The notes below the pieces were generated by a model, which ran no database searches, was not told the origin of the DNA, and saw nothing but the letters and a program-made list of their open reading frames with translations. 26,524 nucleotides of DNA from an uncultured Coriobacteriaceae bacterium (GTDB taxonomy: Bacteria > Actinomycetota > Coriobacteriia > Coriobacteriales > Eggerthellaceae): positions 1-26,524 of the forward strand of contig USAB01000019.1 of the NCBI GenBank assembly GCA_900552585.1. Reading direction: 5' to 3'. Of this stretch, positions 1 through 7,542 are shown piece by piece. Each line of letters opens with the position of its first letter. Position 1 is the first letter of the stretch. The position numbers were made by a program, and so were the translations under genes.

Positions 1-165
1 GGCTCCCAGCTCCCCCAGGGCCAGGCACACGCCGTTCACGGCGATACTGTCGCCGATCTGCGAGCCCTCCAGCACGACGGAGGCGCCGATGGTCAGCTTA
101 CCGGCACGGGACCCGGGCAGCACACGACGTACGGAACCCACTTCCTCAACGATACCCGTGAACAT
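1..165 (-). CDS. ribE: Riboflavin synthase, alpha chain (N-terminal part, cut by window edge)
   Basis: The enzyme converts two 6,7-dimethyl-8-ribityllumazine molecules to riboflavin plus the pyrimidine substrate. Only the first 55 codons are present. The protein opens with the family signature MFTGIVEEVG and later shows GDSIAVNGVCLALGELG, the conserved loop of the first lumazine-binding repeat. The ATG (165-163) shares its A with the TGA stop of the upstream ribD (TGATG), so the two are probably translationally coupled. It lies downstream of the FMN riboswitch that also controls ribD. The identification is firm although the C-terminal repeat is outside the window. Confidence 0.93.
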   Translation of the reverse strand, partial: MFTGIVEEVGSVRRVLPGSRAGKLTIGASVVLEGSQIGDSIAVNGVCLALGELGA

Positions 166-1277
166 CACAGCCCCCTTTCAAGCACATACGTTAGTTTCAC
201 GTCGCCATCCAGCACGTCGACGCGCGGCGTGCCCAGCTCTATGGCATCCGCCATGAGCGGGATACCCACCCCGCCGACGGGCGTCTTCGCCGTGGCGCCG
301 CCGATAACCTTCGGGGCCACGTACACCACCACCCGGTCGACTAGGTCCTCGGCGAACAGCTGTGCGTGCAGCGTGCCGCCGCCTTCCACCAGCAGCGAGT
401 CGATCTGGCGCTTACCCAGCTCCGTCATCAGCGCATTCAAGTCAACCCGGCCGTCGGCACCCGGCACGCGAACCACGGAAACGCCCGCTTGTGCCAGCGC
501 CTTCGCCTTCTGCGTTGCCGCGCCGGATTCCGTATCGCAAGCGCATGCCACGATAACGGGCGTCTCCTTTGCCGTGGCAACGAGCGTGCAATCCAGCGGA
601 ATGCGCAGCTGCGAGTCGCACACGATGCGCGTGGGGTTGTTGCTCGGGACGGCGCGGCGGCATGTCAGCTCCGGGTTGTCGGCCAGCACTGTGTTGATGC
701 CCACCATGATGCCCGCCAGACGCTGACGCAGCTCGTGAGTATTGGCGCGCGATGCCTCGTTCGAGACCCAGCGCGCATCGCCCGTTGCGGCGGCGATCTT
801 GCCGTCGGCCGTCATGGCCCATTTCGAGACCACGTACGGGCGCTTCGTGGTGATGTAGTGGAAGAAAATGGGGTTCAGCGCATCGCATTCGTCTCGAAGG
901 AAGTCCTCCTCCACTTCGATGCCGGCGGCGCGCAGGCGCGCATTGCCCTTGCCCGATACCAGCGGATTCGGGTCGCGCGAACCCACCACCACCTTCGCGA
1001 TGCCAGCCTCTATCAGCGCATCCACGCACGGCGGCTGATGGCCGGTGTGGTTGCAAGGCTCCAACGTGACGTAGATCGTCGCACCCGCGGGATCCTCTTT
1101 GCACGACTTCAGCGCATTGCGCTCGGCATGCAGCTGTCCGAAGCGCTCGTGACAGCCCTGTCCGATAACGCGCCCATCCTTCACCACCACCGCTCCGACA
1201 AGCGGATTCGGATTCGTCCACCCGGCTGCCGTGCGCGCAAGCGCGATGGCGCGGCGCATGATGGCTTCGTCGCTCAA
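165..1277 (-). CDS. ribD: Bifunctional riboflavin deaminase/reductase RibD
   Basis: RibD performs the second and third steps of riboflavin synthesis, deaminating and then reducing the ribosylamino-pyrimidine. The N-terminal deaminase domain (about residues 1-145) has the zinc site: H50-A-E52, C75 and C84 in PCNHTGHQPPC. The C-terminal reductase domain begins near YVVSKWAMTADGKIA and contains the LLVEGGG motif. I chose the TTG start at 1277-1275. A purine-rich Shine-Dalgarno (GAGAAGGAAAGGAA) lies just upstream, and it gives 370 residues, the usual family length. The open frame continues upstream to an ATG at 1376, but that adds a non-conserved segment without a ribosome site. The stop overlaps ribE by one base. 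Confidence 0.94.
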   Translation of the reverse strand: MSDEAIMRRAIALARTAAGWTNPNPLVGAVVVKDGRVIGQGCHERFGQLHAERNALKSCKEDPAGATIYVTLEPCNHTGHQPPCVDALIEAGIAKVVVGSRDPNPLVSGKGNARLRAAGIEVEEDFLRDECDALNPIFFHYITTKRPYVVSKWAMTADGKIAAATGDARWVSNEASRANTHELRQRLAGIMVGINTVLADNPELTCRRAVPSNNPTRIVCDSQLRIPLDCTLVATAKETPVIVACACDTESGAATQKAKALAQAGVSVVRVPGADGRVDLNALMTELGKRQIDSLLVEGGGTLHAQLFAEDLVDRVVVYVAPKVIGGATAKTPVGGVGIPLMADAIELGTPRVDVLDGDVKLTYVLERGL

Positions 1278-1391
1278 TGGTGCGTTCCTTTCCTTCTCGT
1301 GATGCGCAAAACCTTCCCCGCGCATCTGCCAGCCGACTGGTCCGGAGCAATCTCTCCGGAACGGTATCGGTCGCATGGTCTATTTCGGGCA

Positions 1392-1419
1392 TAAAAAACG
1401 CCCGCTTGATCTGCGGGCG
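1392..1419 (-). terminator. Intrinsic terminator of the FMN riboswitch (expression platform)
   Basis: On the minus strand a perfect 7-bp stem CGCCCGC/GCGGGCG with a 7-nt loop is followed by TTTTTT. It sits between the FMN aptamer and the ribD start. This suggests control by premature transcription termination when FMN is bound. Confidence 0.88.
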
Positions 1420-1471
1420 AAGAGCACATCATGAAAGGCGGCGCACAACGGTGCCGTCTTCACAATTACTG

Positions 1472-1597
1472 TTCTTTCATCCGGACTGTACCGTTGGTTC
1501 CGGATTCGCACCGGATCAGCCTCCCCTGCGGGAGGGTCGCGGACTTTCGGCTTTACACCGTTACCGCCAGTGAGGAATTGCGCCTCGCCCTGAACAG
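1472..1597 (-). ncRNA. FMN riboswitch (RFN element)
   Basis: The minus-strand sequence follows the RFN consensus in order. It reads CAGGGCGAGGCGCAATTCC, CTGGCGGTAA, AAAGTCCGCGACC, a variable GC hairpin (CCTCCCGCAGGGGAGG), GATCCGGTGCGAATCCGG and ACGGTACAGTCCGGATGAAAG. This aptamer binds FMN and down-regulates riboflavin genes. Here it sits a few bases after the predicted transcription start and upstream of a terminator and ribD-ribE. The ends are approximate. Confidence 0.96.
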
Positions 1598-1609
1598 ATA
1601 TCGGTTGGA

Positions 1610-1638
1610 AGTATACGCATGCCCCCTAACACATGCAA
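1610..1638 (-). promoter_or_regulatory. Sigma-70-like promoter of the rib operon
   Basis: On the minus strand, TTGCAT (1638-1633) and TATACT (1615-1610) are separated by exactly 17 nt. The expected transcription start is near 1603, a few bases before the first pairing element of the FMN aptamer. Box quality, spacing and position all agree. Confidence 0.75.
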
Positions 1639-1757
1639 CCCGGTACACCGCTTATGCGCATTTCGCGCCATTGGGCATCTGCCGCCCGCTCCATGGCCGC
1701 CAAAACAATCGGGTGTGTTATCATCACGGCGAAAAATACGACGAGAAGGAGATTCCT

Positions 1758-1991
1758 ATGGTAGAAGAAGACGACGTCAAAGCCGTTCTGGACCTTATCC
1801 GACCGAACCTGCAGATGGATGGCGGCGACATCCAGTTCGTCGACGTGAATGAAGACGGCGTGGTTTCCGTGGAGCTGCAAGGCGCCTGCAACGGCTGCCC
1901 GCTGTCCCAGATGACGCTGGCGAACGGCGTGGAGCGCATCCTGAAGGAGCGCGTGCCCGGCGTAACGCGCGTTGTGCCCGCAATGCGATAA
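1758..1991 (+). CDS. NifU C-terminal-domain Fe-S scaffold protein (Nfu type)
   Basis: This 77-residue protein is a stand-alone NifU C-terminal (Nfu) domain. It shows the LIRPNLQMDGGDIQFVDV core and the CxxC cluster-binding motif at C44/C47 (GACNGCPLSQMTL). Such proteins carry or transfer [4Fe-4S] clusters in the cytoplasm. The ATG follows a good ribosome site (GAGAAGGAGATTCCT). A longer in-frame reading reaches back into the riboswitch region and was rejected. The next gene starts 50 nt downstream on the same strand and may be co-transcribed. No convincing promoter was found directly upstream. Confidence 0.93.
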   Translation: MVEEDDVKAVLDLIRPNLQMDGGDIQFVDVNEDGVVSVELQGACNGCPLSQMTLANGVERILKERVPGVTRVVPAMR

Positions 1992-2041
1992 GCCGCTCAT
2001 CGGAGACACCATTCGAAGACGGGAAATCAGGCGAATACATC

Positions 2042-2371
2042 ATGGGTACATTCTGTTGGGAACGGCGCGGGTGCGAAGGACCCGATAACAACTGGGACCA
2101 TTGCCCCCACTATATGAAGGGCTCCATCTGCCCGAAGGACTGCCAGTTCAGCTGGTGCCAGCGTGACACCCACAAGTATACGGACGATATCATGTTGATA
2201 CTCGACCCAACCGTCGATCGCCGTGCAGCTGCGAAGGAATACTGCTTCACCTGCGAATTCTTCTTGAAGCATGCCCCGCGCATGGACGAAGGCGAAACCG
2301 TCGATAGCGGCGAATTCCACCATGGCATCCGTCCGAAGCTGGTGGAAGAGGAGCAGCAAACAGCGCTGTAA
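2042..2371 (+). CDS. Uncharacterised small cysteine-rich protein
   Basis: I do not recognise the family. The 109-residue protein has eight cysteines: C5, C11, C21, C30, C34, C39, C68 and C71. Several are in a CPKDC...C pattern and the last pair forms a CxxC (YCFTCEFF). It also has histidines (H20, H23) and aromatic residues around them, suggesting a metal or Fe-S binding fold. There is no signal peptide or membrane segment, so it is probably cytoplasmic. It follows the NifU-type scaffold gene by 50 nt, which fits a link to Fe-S metabolism, but that is inference. Codon use looks like the backbone genes. The ATG is preceded by a weak AGGCGA ribosome site. Confidence 0.78.
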   Translation: MGTFCWERRGCEGPDNNWDHCPHYMKGSICPKDCQFSWCQRDTHKYTDDIMLILDPTVDRRAAAKEYCFTCEFFLKHAPRMDEGETVDSGEFHHGIRPKLVEEEQQTAL

Positions 2372-2411
2372 TTTACCTATCATCCGTAGAGACTGCTGAT
2401 TTCGAAACAAA

Positions 2412-2462
2412 GGGGCGGAGCATCATCGCGAACTGCACTCCAGTTCATCGATGCCCCGCTCC
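2412..2462. terminator. Bidirectional terminator-like hairpin between convergent genes
   Basis: GGGGCGGAGCATC (2412-2424) pairs with GATGCCCCGCTCC (2450-2462) with one G-U pair and one mismatch. An inner GAACTG/CAGTTC stem caps it. Both sides carry T-rich tracts: CGTTTGTTC on the plus strand and CCTTTGTTTCG on the minus. It separates the cysteine-rich gene from the convergent LCP gene. Confidence 0.7.
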
Positions 2463-2536
2463 TCGTTTGTTCATTTCCGAGTATGCGTCGGTATTTCCGG
2501 CACAATACCGACCAAACGCACTATCTGCGAAAGCGC

Positions 2537-4093
2537 CTACTGGGACACGTCCCCGCCCCAATCGGAGCCCACAATAACCTCGATATCCGAACTGAAGCTG
2601 TAATAGATGCTGGCAGACACGGCACGCCCGGTGCCCAGCGTGCTGGCAATGGCTTCGGCAACGGCCTTGTTCTTCGCCTTCTTGTAGATGACAAGCGTCT
2701 CCGTGTACACGTACTGATCGGCATTTCCCGTATCGCTGATGGTGTAGCCGGCCTTCTTCAACTTGCTCGCCGCCTCATCGGCGCTGCCGGTCGCACCCGA
2801 TCCGTTCTTCACGATAACGGTGTATTTCGAAGGATCAACGGATGCCACTTCCTGCGCGGCAATTTGCGCGGGGTCCTGGCCGGATTCGAACGCCTCCTTC
2901 GTCTTCTTCCAAGACGACGAAGTGCTGTAGAAGCTGATGGTGCCGTCGTCATTCGACGAATCGGAACCAGGAACCACGCATGAGATGGATGAACTCACAT
3001 CGTAATCCTTGAATTGGTCCATCAAGCTGGACAAATCGCTTGCCGTATAGTCCGTCTTGATCTGGCCGGCAAACGAATCGACCGCCGACAGCTGGCCCAC
3101 ACCGCTTTGTTGCAGCGACTTCGCCGCAAGCGCCTCCAACAGGGCAATGTCGTTCTCCGCCCGTTTCGTGCTTCCCGTGGAATAATTGCGCGCCGAGGCG
3201 AACGCCAGCGCCTGCTCGCCGGAAAGCGTCTGCTGGCCGGCGGACAGGTAGATATCGCTAACATCGGGGTCGTCCACCTCTTCGGAGACGTTCACATCCA
3301 CGCCTCCCAGCGTATCCACCATGGACCTCAAGCCGCTGGCATCCGTTTTCACATAGTGCGCGATGTCAATGCCGGCGAAATCAGCTACATCCTTGATGAG
3401 GGCAGAATCCCCTCCAATGGATTGCTCGCTTCCCAAAGCACCGCTGCTGCCGTTCGACAACGTCACCACCATGTTCGCAGGTATGGCGAGAATGGATGCC
3501 TTCGTGTTCGCCGGATCCAGACGAATCAGCATCAGCACATCGGCGCCGTCGAATCCCGAGACTTTGCTGTCCTCCAAATCCGCGGCAATCAGCACATAGT
3601 AGGCGTCGGTACCATTCGCGGGAGCAACAAGTGCATCGCTTGTGCTGCTGTCGTTCAACGCCATCTTCGATGACACGGAGTTCGCGAACACCAACGACGA
3701 AACCAGTCCGGCAGCAGCAAGCGCAGCGACTACAATAAGAGCGATGATGGCAATGCGCCTCGCATCCGTCTTGCGAGTGGTGCCCATGCTGTACGAATGC
3801 GCCTCGCGCCGCGAGCGGCGGGCGTACTGCGCATCCGTTTCACGGCTACGCGTCTGTGGAATAACATGGCTGATCTCGCCGCGATCCACGCTCTTGCCGT
3901 TGCCGCGCTTGCGCGGATCCGCCATGCGGTTGTTCGCCCGCGCCTGGGCAGCGCCGGGCGCACGGCGCCCTTGGCGCTTTGTACCGCCCGTCGTGCTGAC
4001 CAGAGAATCAACCGATGCGCTGCGATAGTCCCCTTTATGCCGCCTTTTCCTGCTCGGCGAAGAGAATATGTCGTTTTTCCGCCCAAGCGCCAT
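2537..4093 (-). CDS. Divergent LytR-CpsA-Psr (LCP) family envelope protein with LytR_C domain
   Basis: The protein has 518 residues. A basic, Arg/Ser-rich cytoplasmic tail (1-112) precedes one membrane segment (about 113-137). An LCP-like extracellular domain follows (about 163-330: ADVLMLIRLDP, VDTLGGVDVNV, LSGEQALAFASARNYSTGS), then a C-terminal LytR_C domain (about 422-512). Typical LCP enzymes attach glycopolymers to peptidoglycan. Here the usual SIPRD motif reads AIPAN (203-207), and the GSDxR motif reads AADLEDS. Arginines normally used for the pyrophosphate-lipid ligand are therefore missing, and enzymatic activity is doubtful. It lies 41 nt after murA and probably shares its transcript. 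The ATG at 4093 lacks an ideally spaced ribosome site, so an internal start (for example Met103) is possible. Confidence 0.85.
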   Translation of the reverse strand: MALGRKNDIFSSPSRKRRHKGDYRSASVDSLVSTTGGTKRQGRRAPGAAQARANNRMADPRKRGNGKSVDRGEISHVIPQTRSRETDAQYARRSRREAHSYSMGTTRKTDARRIAIIALIVVAALAAAGLVSSLVFANSVSSKMALNDSSTSDALVAPANGTDAYYVLIAADLEDSKVSGFDGADVLMLIRLDPANTKASILAIPANMVVTLSNGSSGALGSEQSIGGDSALIKDVADFAGIDIAHYVKTDASGLRSMVDTLGGVDVNVSEEVDDPDVSDIYLSAGQQTLSGEQALAFASARNYSTGSTKRAENDIALLEALAAKSLQQSGVGQLSAVDSFAGQIKTDYTASDLSSLMDQFKDYDVSSSISCVVPGSDSSNDDGTISFYSTSSSWKKTKEAFESGQDPAQIAAQEVASVDPSKYTVIVKNGSGATGSADEAASKLKKAGYTISDTGNADQYVYTETLVIYKKAKNKAVAEAIASTLGTGRAVSASIYYSFSSDIEVIVGSDWGGDVSQ

Positions 4094-4134
4094 GGAGGCC
4101 CCGCCGCCTTCCTGTCAGATCCCAGGTCTCTGCA

Positions 4135-5433
4135 CTACTGCAGGGCGACGAGGCTGCCGTCGTCGTTCATCAGGCATCGTTCGACATCGGCTCCCAAATG
4201 GCGCAGCTTACCCACGTAATCCTCGTAGCCGCGATCGATGTGGCCGATAGAGCGCACAATGGTCTCACCCTCCGCAGCAAGCCCGGCAAGCACCAAAGCT
4301 GCGCCTCCGCGCAAATCAGTGGACGAAACGGGCGCGCCCTCCAGCTTATCCACGCCCTCGACAATGGCATGATGCCCATCGATGGTGATATCGGCGCCCA
4401 TGCGCATGATCTCCTCGGCAAACATGAAGCGGTTCTCGAAGACGTTCTCCGTGACCACCGAGCTACCGTCCGCAAGAGAGCACAGCAGCATGAACTGCGC
4501 CTGAAGGTCCGTGGGGAACCCGGGATGCGGCAGCGTCTGGATGTCGACGGGCTTCAGGCGACCAGTGCGCCGAATGCTGATCCAGTCATCGCCGTAATCC
4601 ACGTCGCATCCCATGGCGCGCAGCTTCAGAATGGCCATGCGCAGAAACGACGGATCAATGCCCGTTACCGTCAACGGCCCGCCCAGCAGGGCACCCCCCA
4701 CCAGGAACGTGCCCGCCTCGATGCGATCGCCCACGGTGGTGTGCTCGCAGGGATGTAGGCTCTCCAGCGGCACGCCCTCTATCTCGATGGTCGAATTGCC
4801 TGCACCTGACACCTTACATCCCATGCTGTTGAGCATGTTCGCCAAGTCGACAATCTCAGGTTCGCGCGCGGCATTCTCCAACGTCGTATGGCCATTCGCC
4901 ACCACCGCAGTCATCATGGTGTTCTCTGTGGCCCCCACGCTGGGGAATTCCAAGCACACATCGTTGCCATGCAGACCGTCCGGGACCGAGGCCTCCAGCA
5001 CGCCGTGGTCCAGATTGAATTGGACGCCCAGGGCGGACATGCCCACCAGGTGCATATCGATTTTGCGAGCGCCGATTTGGCAGCCACCGGGCATGGATAC
5101 GCGCGCATGGCCGAAGCGGCCCACCATGGGGCCCAGCACCGAGATGCTCGCGCGCATCTTCGACACCAGCGCATACGGCGTCTCCTTATCCTGCACGTTC
5201 GTCGTATCGACGGTCAGCGTATGATCCGTGCGAACGACTTCGGCGCCCATGGCGCGCGCAACATCGGACATGACTTCGATATCGGAAATGAGCGGCACGT
5301 TATGGATGACGGACGCGCCCCGGCCCAGGATGGCAGCCGCAATCAACTTCAATGCGGAGTTCTTCGCACCGGACACCTTGATGGTGCCGGTCAGGTTCTC
5401 GGATTCCCGCGCAACGATTACTTCTTCAGACAT
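4135..5433 (-). CDS. murA: UDP-N-acetylglucosamine 1-carboxyvinyltransferase MurA
   Basis: MurA catalyses the first committed step of peptidoglycan synthesis, transferring enolpyruvate from PEP to UDP-GlcNAc. At 432 residues it has the usual length. It shows the SGAKNSAL motif (K24, N25), the active-site loop MPGGCQIGARKIDMH with C118 (the fosfomycin-target cysteine) and FPTDLQAQFM near the C-terminal active site. The chosen ATG (5433-5431) begins MSEEVIVARE, matching the family N-terminus. Upstream in-frame codons to 5562 are not conserved. The LCP gene follows 41 nt later on the same strand. Confidence is high. Confidence 0.96.
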   Translation of the reverse strand: MSEEVIVARESENLTGTIKVSGAKNSALKLIAAAILGRGASVIHNVPLISDIEVMSDVARAMGAEVVRTDHTLTVDTTNVQDKETPYALVSKMRASISVLGPMVGRFGHARVSMPGGCQIGARKIDMHLVGMSALGVQFNLDHGVLEASVPDGLHGNDVCLEFPSVGATENTMMTAVVANGHTTLENAAREPEIVDLANMLNSMGCKVSGAGNSTIEIEGVPLESLHPCEHTTVGDRIEAGTFLVGGALLGGPLTVTGIDPSFLRMAILKLRAMGCDVDYGDDWISIRRTGRLKPVDIQTLPHPGFPTDLQAQFMLLCSLADGSSVVTENVFENRFMFAEEIMRMGADITIDGHHAIVEGVDKLEGAPVSSTDLRGGAALVLAGLAAEGETIVRSIGHIDRGYEDYVGKLRHLGADVERCLMNDDGSLVALQ

Positions 5434-5539
5434 GATGCATGTATCCTTCGCTTCAATCACCGGCGCGCACACGCAGCGGAACCATGAGTCCCACCAGACC
5501 ATGCGGCCCGGATTTCTCCCCCTGTGTTTTCCATCCGTG

Positions 5540-5545
5540 ATTATA
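5540..5545 (-). promoter_or_regulatory. Probable -10 box for murA
   Basis: A perfect TATAAT lies on the minus strand about 107 nt before the murA start. No good -35 box is seen at 16-18 nt (the 17-nt position reads GCATCG), so the call rests on the -10 element and its position downstream of the preceding terminator. Confidence 0.4.
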
Positions 5546-5598
5546 CAGGGAGCGCCGCACAACGATGCATCCGACGTCGAACCTACATGGACCGTAGA

Positions 5599-5626
5599 GA
5601 AGGCGCCCTCCGAAGAGGACGCCTTC
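5599..5626 (-). terminator. Strong hairpin after the MFS gene (likely terminator)
   Basis: On the minus strand a 12-bp stem GAAGGCGTCCTC/GAGGGCGCCTTC (one G-U pair) is capped by TTCG closed by C-G, the extra-stable cUUCGg tetraloop. It starts 36 nt after the MFS stop. There is no strong T tract after it, so termination may be inefficient or factor-assisted. Confidence 0.6.
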
Positions 5627-5661
5627 CGTATGCGTTTTCCCGATTTTTTCGAAGGCGGAAC

Positions 5662-7017
5662 CTAGACCGTCAAGTCCTCTTCCGTCAGTTCTTCGCGCGG
5701 CAGGATCTCGCGCTTGCTGTAAACGAACAAGCCGACTGCCATCAGGATGAACATCAGAATAAGGGCCACGCTGAACACCGCATCGTAACCGCCGAAGTTC
5801 TCGGAGATGAAGGCCCAGATGTACGAGCCGCAGGCACCGCCCAGACCCAGGGACATGCCGATGTTCGACCAGATGATGGGATAGGCTGCGCCGCTTCCGA
5901 AGACCGCGCGCACCGTCATGGGCATGACAACCAGAACCGCCGCGATGAAGCAGCCCATGAGCACGGAGCCAACGGGCAGCAGAACGGTGTTCGGGAACTG
6001 CCACATGAAGAACAGGCCCACGATGCCGCATGCGCACAAGGCGATGATCGTGTTGCGCAGGTTCAGGTCGGAGAACAGACCCAGGGCCAACTTGCCGCCA
6101 GCATTGCCAGCACTGTTGAACATCGTCAGCTCGGCACCGGTGACGAACGCCCCGGCAACCGCACCGCTGGCCACGGTTTCTTGGGCATTGAACCACACCA
6201 CGTAGCTGGCGAAGAAGGCGTTGATGTTGCAGATGGTGTTGATCAGGAAACCGAACAGAATGACCAGCCAGAAGATGTAGGACTTACGGGCAACGCTGGG
6301 ACGCACGCTGGGGATGACGGCATCTTCCTTACCCGCTTCTTCAGCTGCCTTTGCACGCGCCTTGGCGGTACCATAGGGCAGCATACCCTTGTCCTCGGGA
6401 CGGTTGCTCATCAGGAACAGGACACCGACGACCATGATGATCAGCGAGGTGATGCCCATGGTGATGTAGCTCGTACGCCACCCGGAGGATTCAATGAGCG
6501 CCTGCCCGATGGGCGTAAAGACCACGCCGCCGATGCCCGTGAAGGCGGTGCAGATACCGATTACCAGGCCGGTGGATGACTGGAACCAGCGATTCATGAT
6601 GGCGGCGACGCCGACGCCCAGCATGACGGCGTTCGTCACGCCGGCAATGCCGCCGCCCAGGTACAGCATCCACAGCTGATCGGCATTCTGGACGGAGCCG
6701 AACAGGATGAAGATCAGGGACTCGATGGCGGCAGCGAGCAGGATGACCATCTTGCTGTTCTTCTTCGCCAGCCACACGCCGGCAAACGGGGACGCGATAA
6801 TGCCCGTGATGTAATCTACGGTGCGCCACATTGCAATTTGGCTGACCTGCACTCCCATGTCCTGGGCCATAGCAGGATAATAGATGCCTGCACAGCTGTT
6901 CAGAATTGCGGACGGAACTCCGCAGATCAGACAGCCGACGACAACAATCGGCAAGTAATGCACGAAGCTCTTTTCCACCAGCTCCGTATTCTCTTGTTTC
7001 TTCTCTATCGAAGCCAT
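5662..7017 (-). CDS. Major facilitator superfamily transporter, oxalate:formate antiporter (OFA)-like
   Basis: The 451-residue protein has about twelve hydrophobic membrane segments in two halves. They are separated by a charged cytoplasmic loop near residues 210-245 (RPEDKGMLPYGTAKARAKAAEEAGKEDA is part of it). The segment WLAKKNSKMVILL after helix 2 and the GWRTSYITMGI region are typical of MFS proteins of the OFA group, which move small carboxylates. The ATG follows AAAGGTGATAGGAA. It lies 525 bp downstream of the YdiB-like dehydrogenase on the same strand, so a carboxylate such as shikimate or quinate is a reasonable but unproven substrate. Base composition is closer to the backbone than to the genes upstream. 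Confidence 0.85.
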   Translation of the reverse strand: MASIEKKQENTELVEKSFVHYLPIVVVGCLICGVPSAILNSCAGIYYPAMAQDMGVQVSQIAMWRTVDYITGIIASPFAGVWLAKKNSKMVILLAAAIESLIFILFGSVQNADQLWMLYLGGGIAGVTNAVMLGVGVAAIMNRWFQSSTGLVIGICTAFTGIGGVVFTPIGQALIESSGWRTSYITMGITSLIIMVVGVLFLMSNRPEDKGMLPYGTAKARAKAAEEAGKEDAVIPSVRPSVARKSYIFWLVILFGFLINTICNINAFFASYVVWFNAQETVASGAVAGAFVTGAELTMFNSAGNAGGKLALGLFSDLNLRNTIIALCACGIVGLFFMWQFPNTVLLPVGSVLMGCFIAAVLVVMPMTVRAVFGSGAAYPIIWSNIGMSLGLGGACGSYIWAFISENFGGYDAVFSVALILMFILMAVGLFVYSKREILPREELTEEDLTV

Positions 7018-7305
7018 TTCCTATCACCTTTTCACTCGAGGCAGATACGGCATACGGTTGCAAGCCACGCGCTCTGATAATGATGATCCCTGGCGGGACC
7101 CCTGCGCCCCAGATGTCCAGCACTTGCAGGGGATCCGGCACCTTATTGGGCGGATGCGCTGCAAGTAGTGACGGAACTGCGCAGAACCCCGGTCGGATGT
7201 ACTGCGTCGCCGTCCAAATCCCCCTTTCGCATCTCGATTGCAACGGGACTTTCAACCTATTCAGAGAATACGACGGGCAGAAAATCGAATGAAATACGCA
7301 TTTCG

Positions 7306-7335
7306 TATATAGATATTCGGGTTTTCGATTGTCTG
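7306..7335 (-). promoter_or_regulatory. Candidate promoter of the MFS gene with overlapping palindrome
   Basis: On the minus strand, CAGACA (7335-7330) and TATATA (7311-7306) are 18 nt apart, each matching 4 of 6 consensus bases. The -10 overlaps a 15-bp palindrome ATACG-N5-CGTAT (7294-7308), which fits the LysR-type T-N11-A pattern. The call is from pattern only. Confidence 0.3.
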
Positions 7336-7425
7336 TGTGCATGAATAATTCAGCTCAAGTTTTTGAAAGAATTTTAATAATTCCTGTTAAGACTAGTGAT
7401 ATTTACTAATAGTATGGGAATATAA

Positions 7426-7455
7426 ATACTCCAACCGGAAAGCCGATTGGAGTAT
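7426..7455 (-). terminator. Terminator-like hairpin downstream of aroE
   Basis: On the minus strand ATACTCCAATCGG pairs with CCGGTTGGAGTAT (13 bp, one G-T pair) around a CTTT loop, followed by TTATATT. It lies about 90 nt after the aroE stop and probably ends that transcript before the MFS gene. Confidence 0.6.
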
Positions 7456-7542
7456 GAGGAACAATTAAATATATCCGACTTGACGACGCGATCAATCTAC
7501 TTTAGACAGCGCCGACATCACGAGCCTAGAGAACTCCCGCCG

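Larger units (their letters stand above)
7018..7542. other. 525-bp intergenic region between aroE and the MFS gene
   Basis: No convincing gene is seen on either strand. The aroE-proximal half (about 7290-7540) is very AT-rich. It holds the aroE terminator hairpin and a candidate MFS promoter with an overlapping palindrome. The MFS-proximal half (about 7040-7260) is GC-rich and would form a long 5' leader of some 250 nt. I see short inverted repeats there but no known riboswitch. Confidence 0.6.

Noticed and set aside
366..1394. 342-codon open frame opposite ribD
   Set aside because: Antisense to RibD with its intact zinc motifs; no start signal.
1431..1757. N-terminal extension of the NifU-type protein
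   Set aside because: It would translate the antisense of the FMN riboswitch. The ATG at 1758 has a strong ribosome site and matches the domain start.
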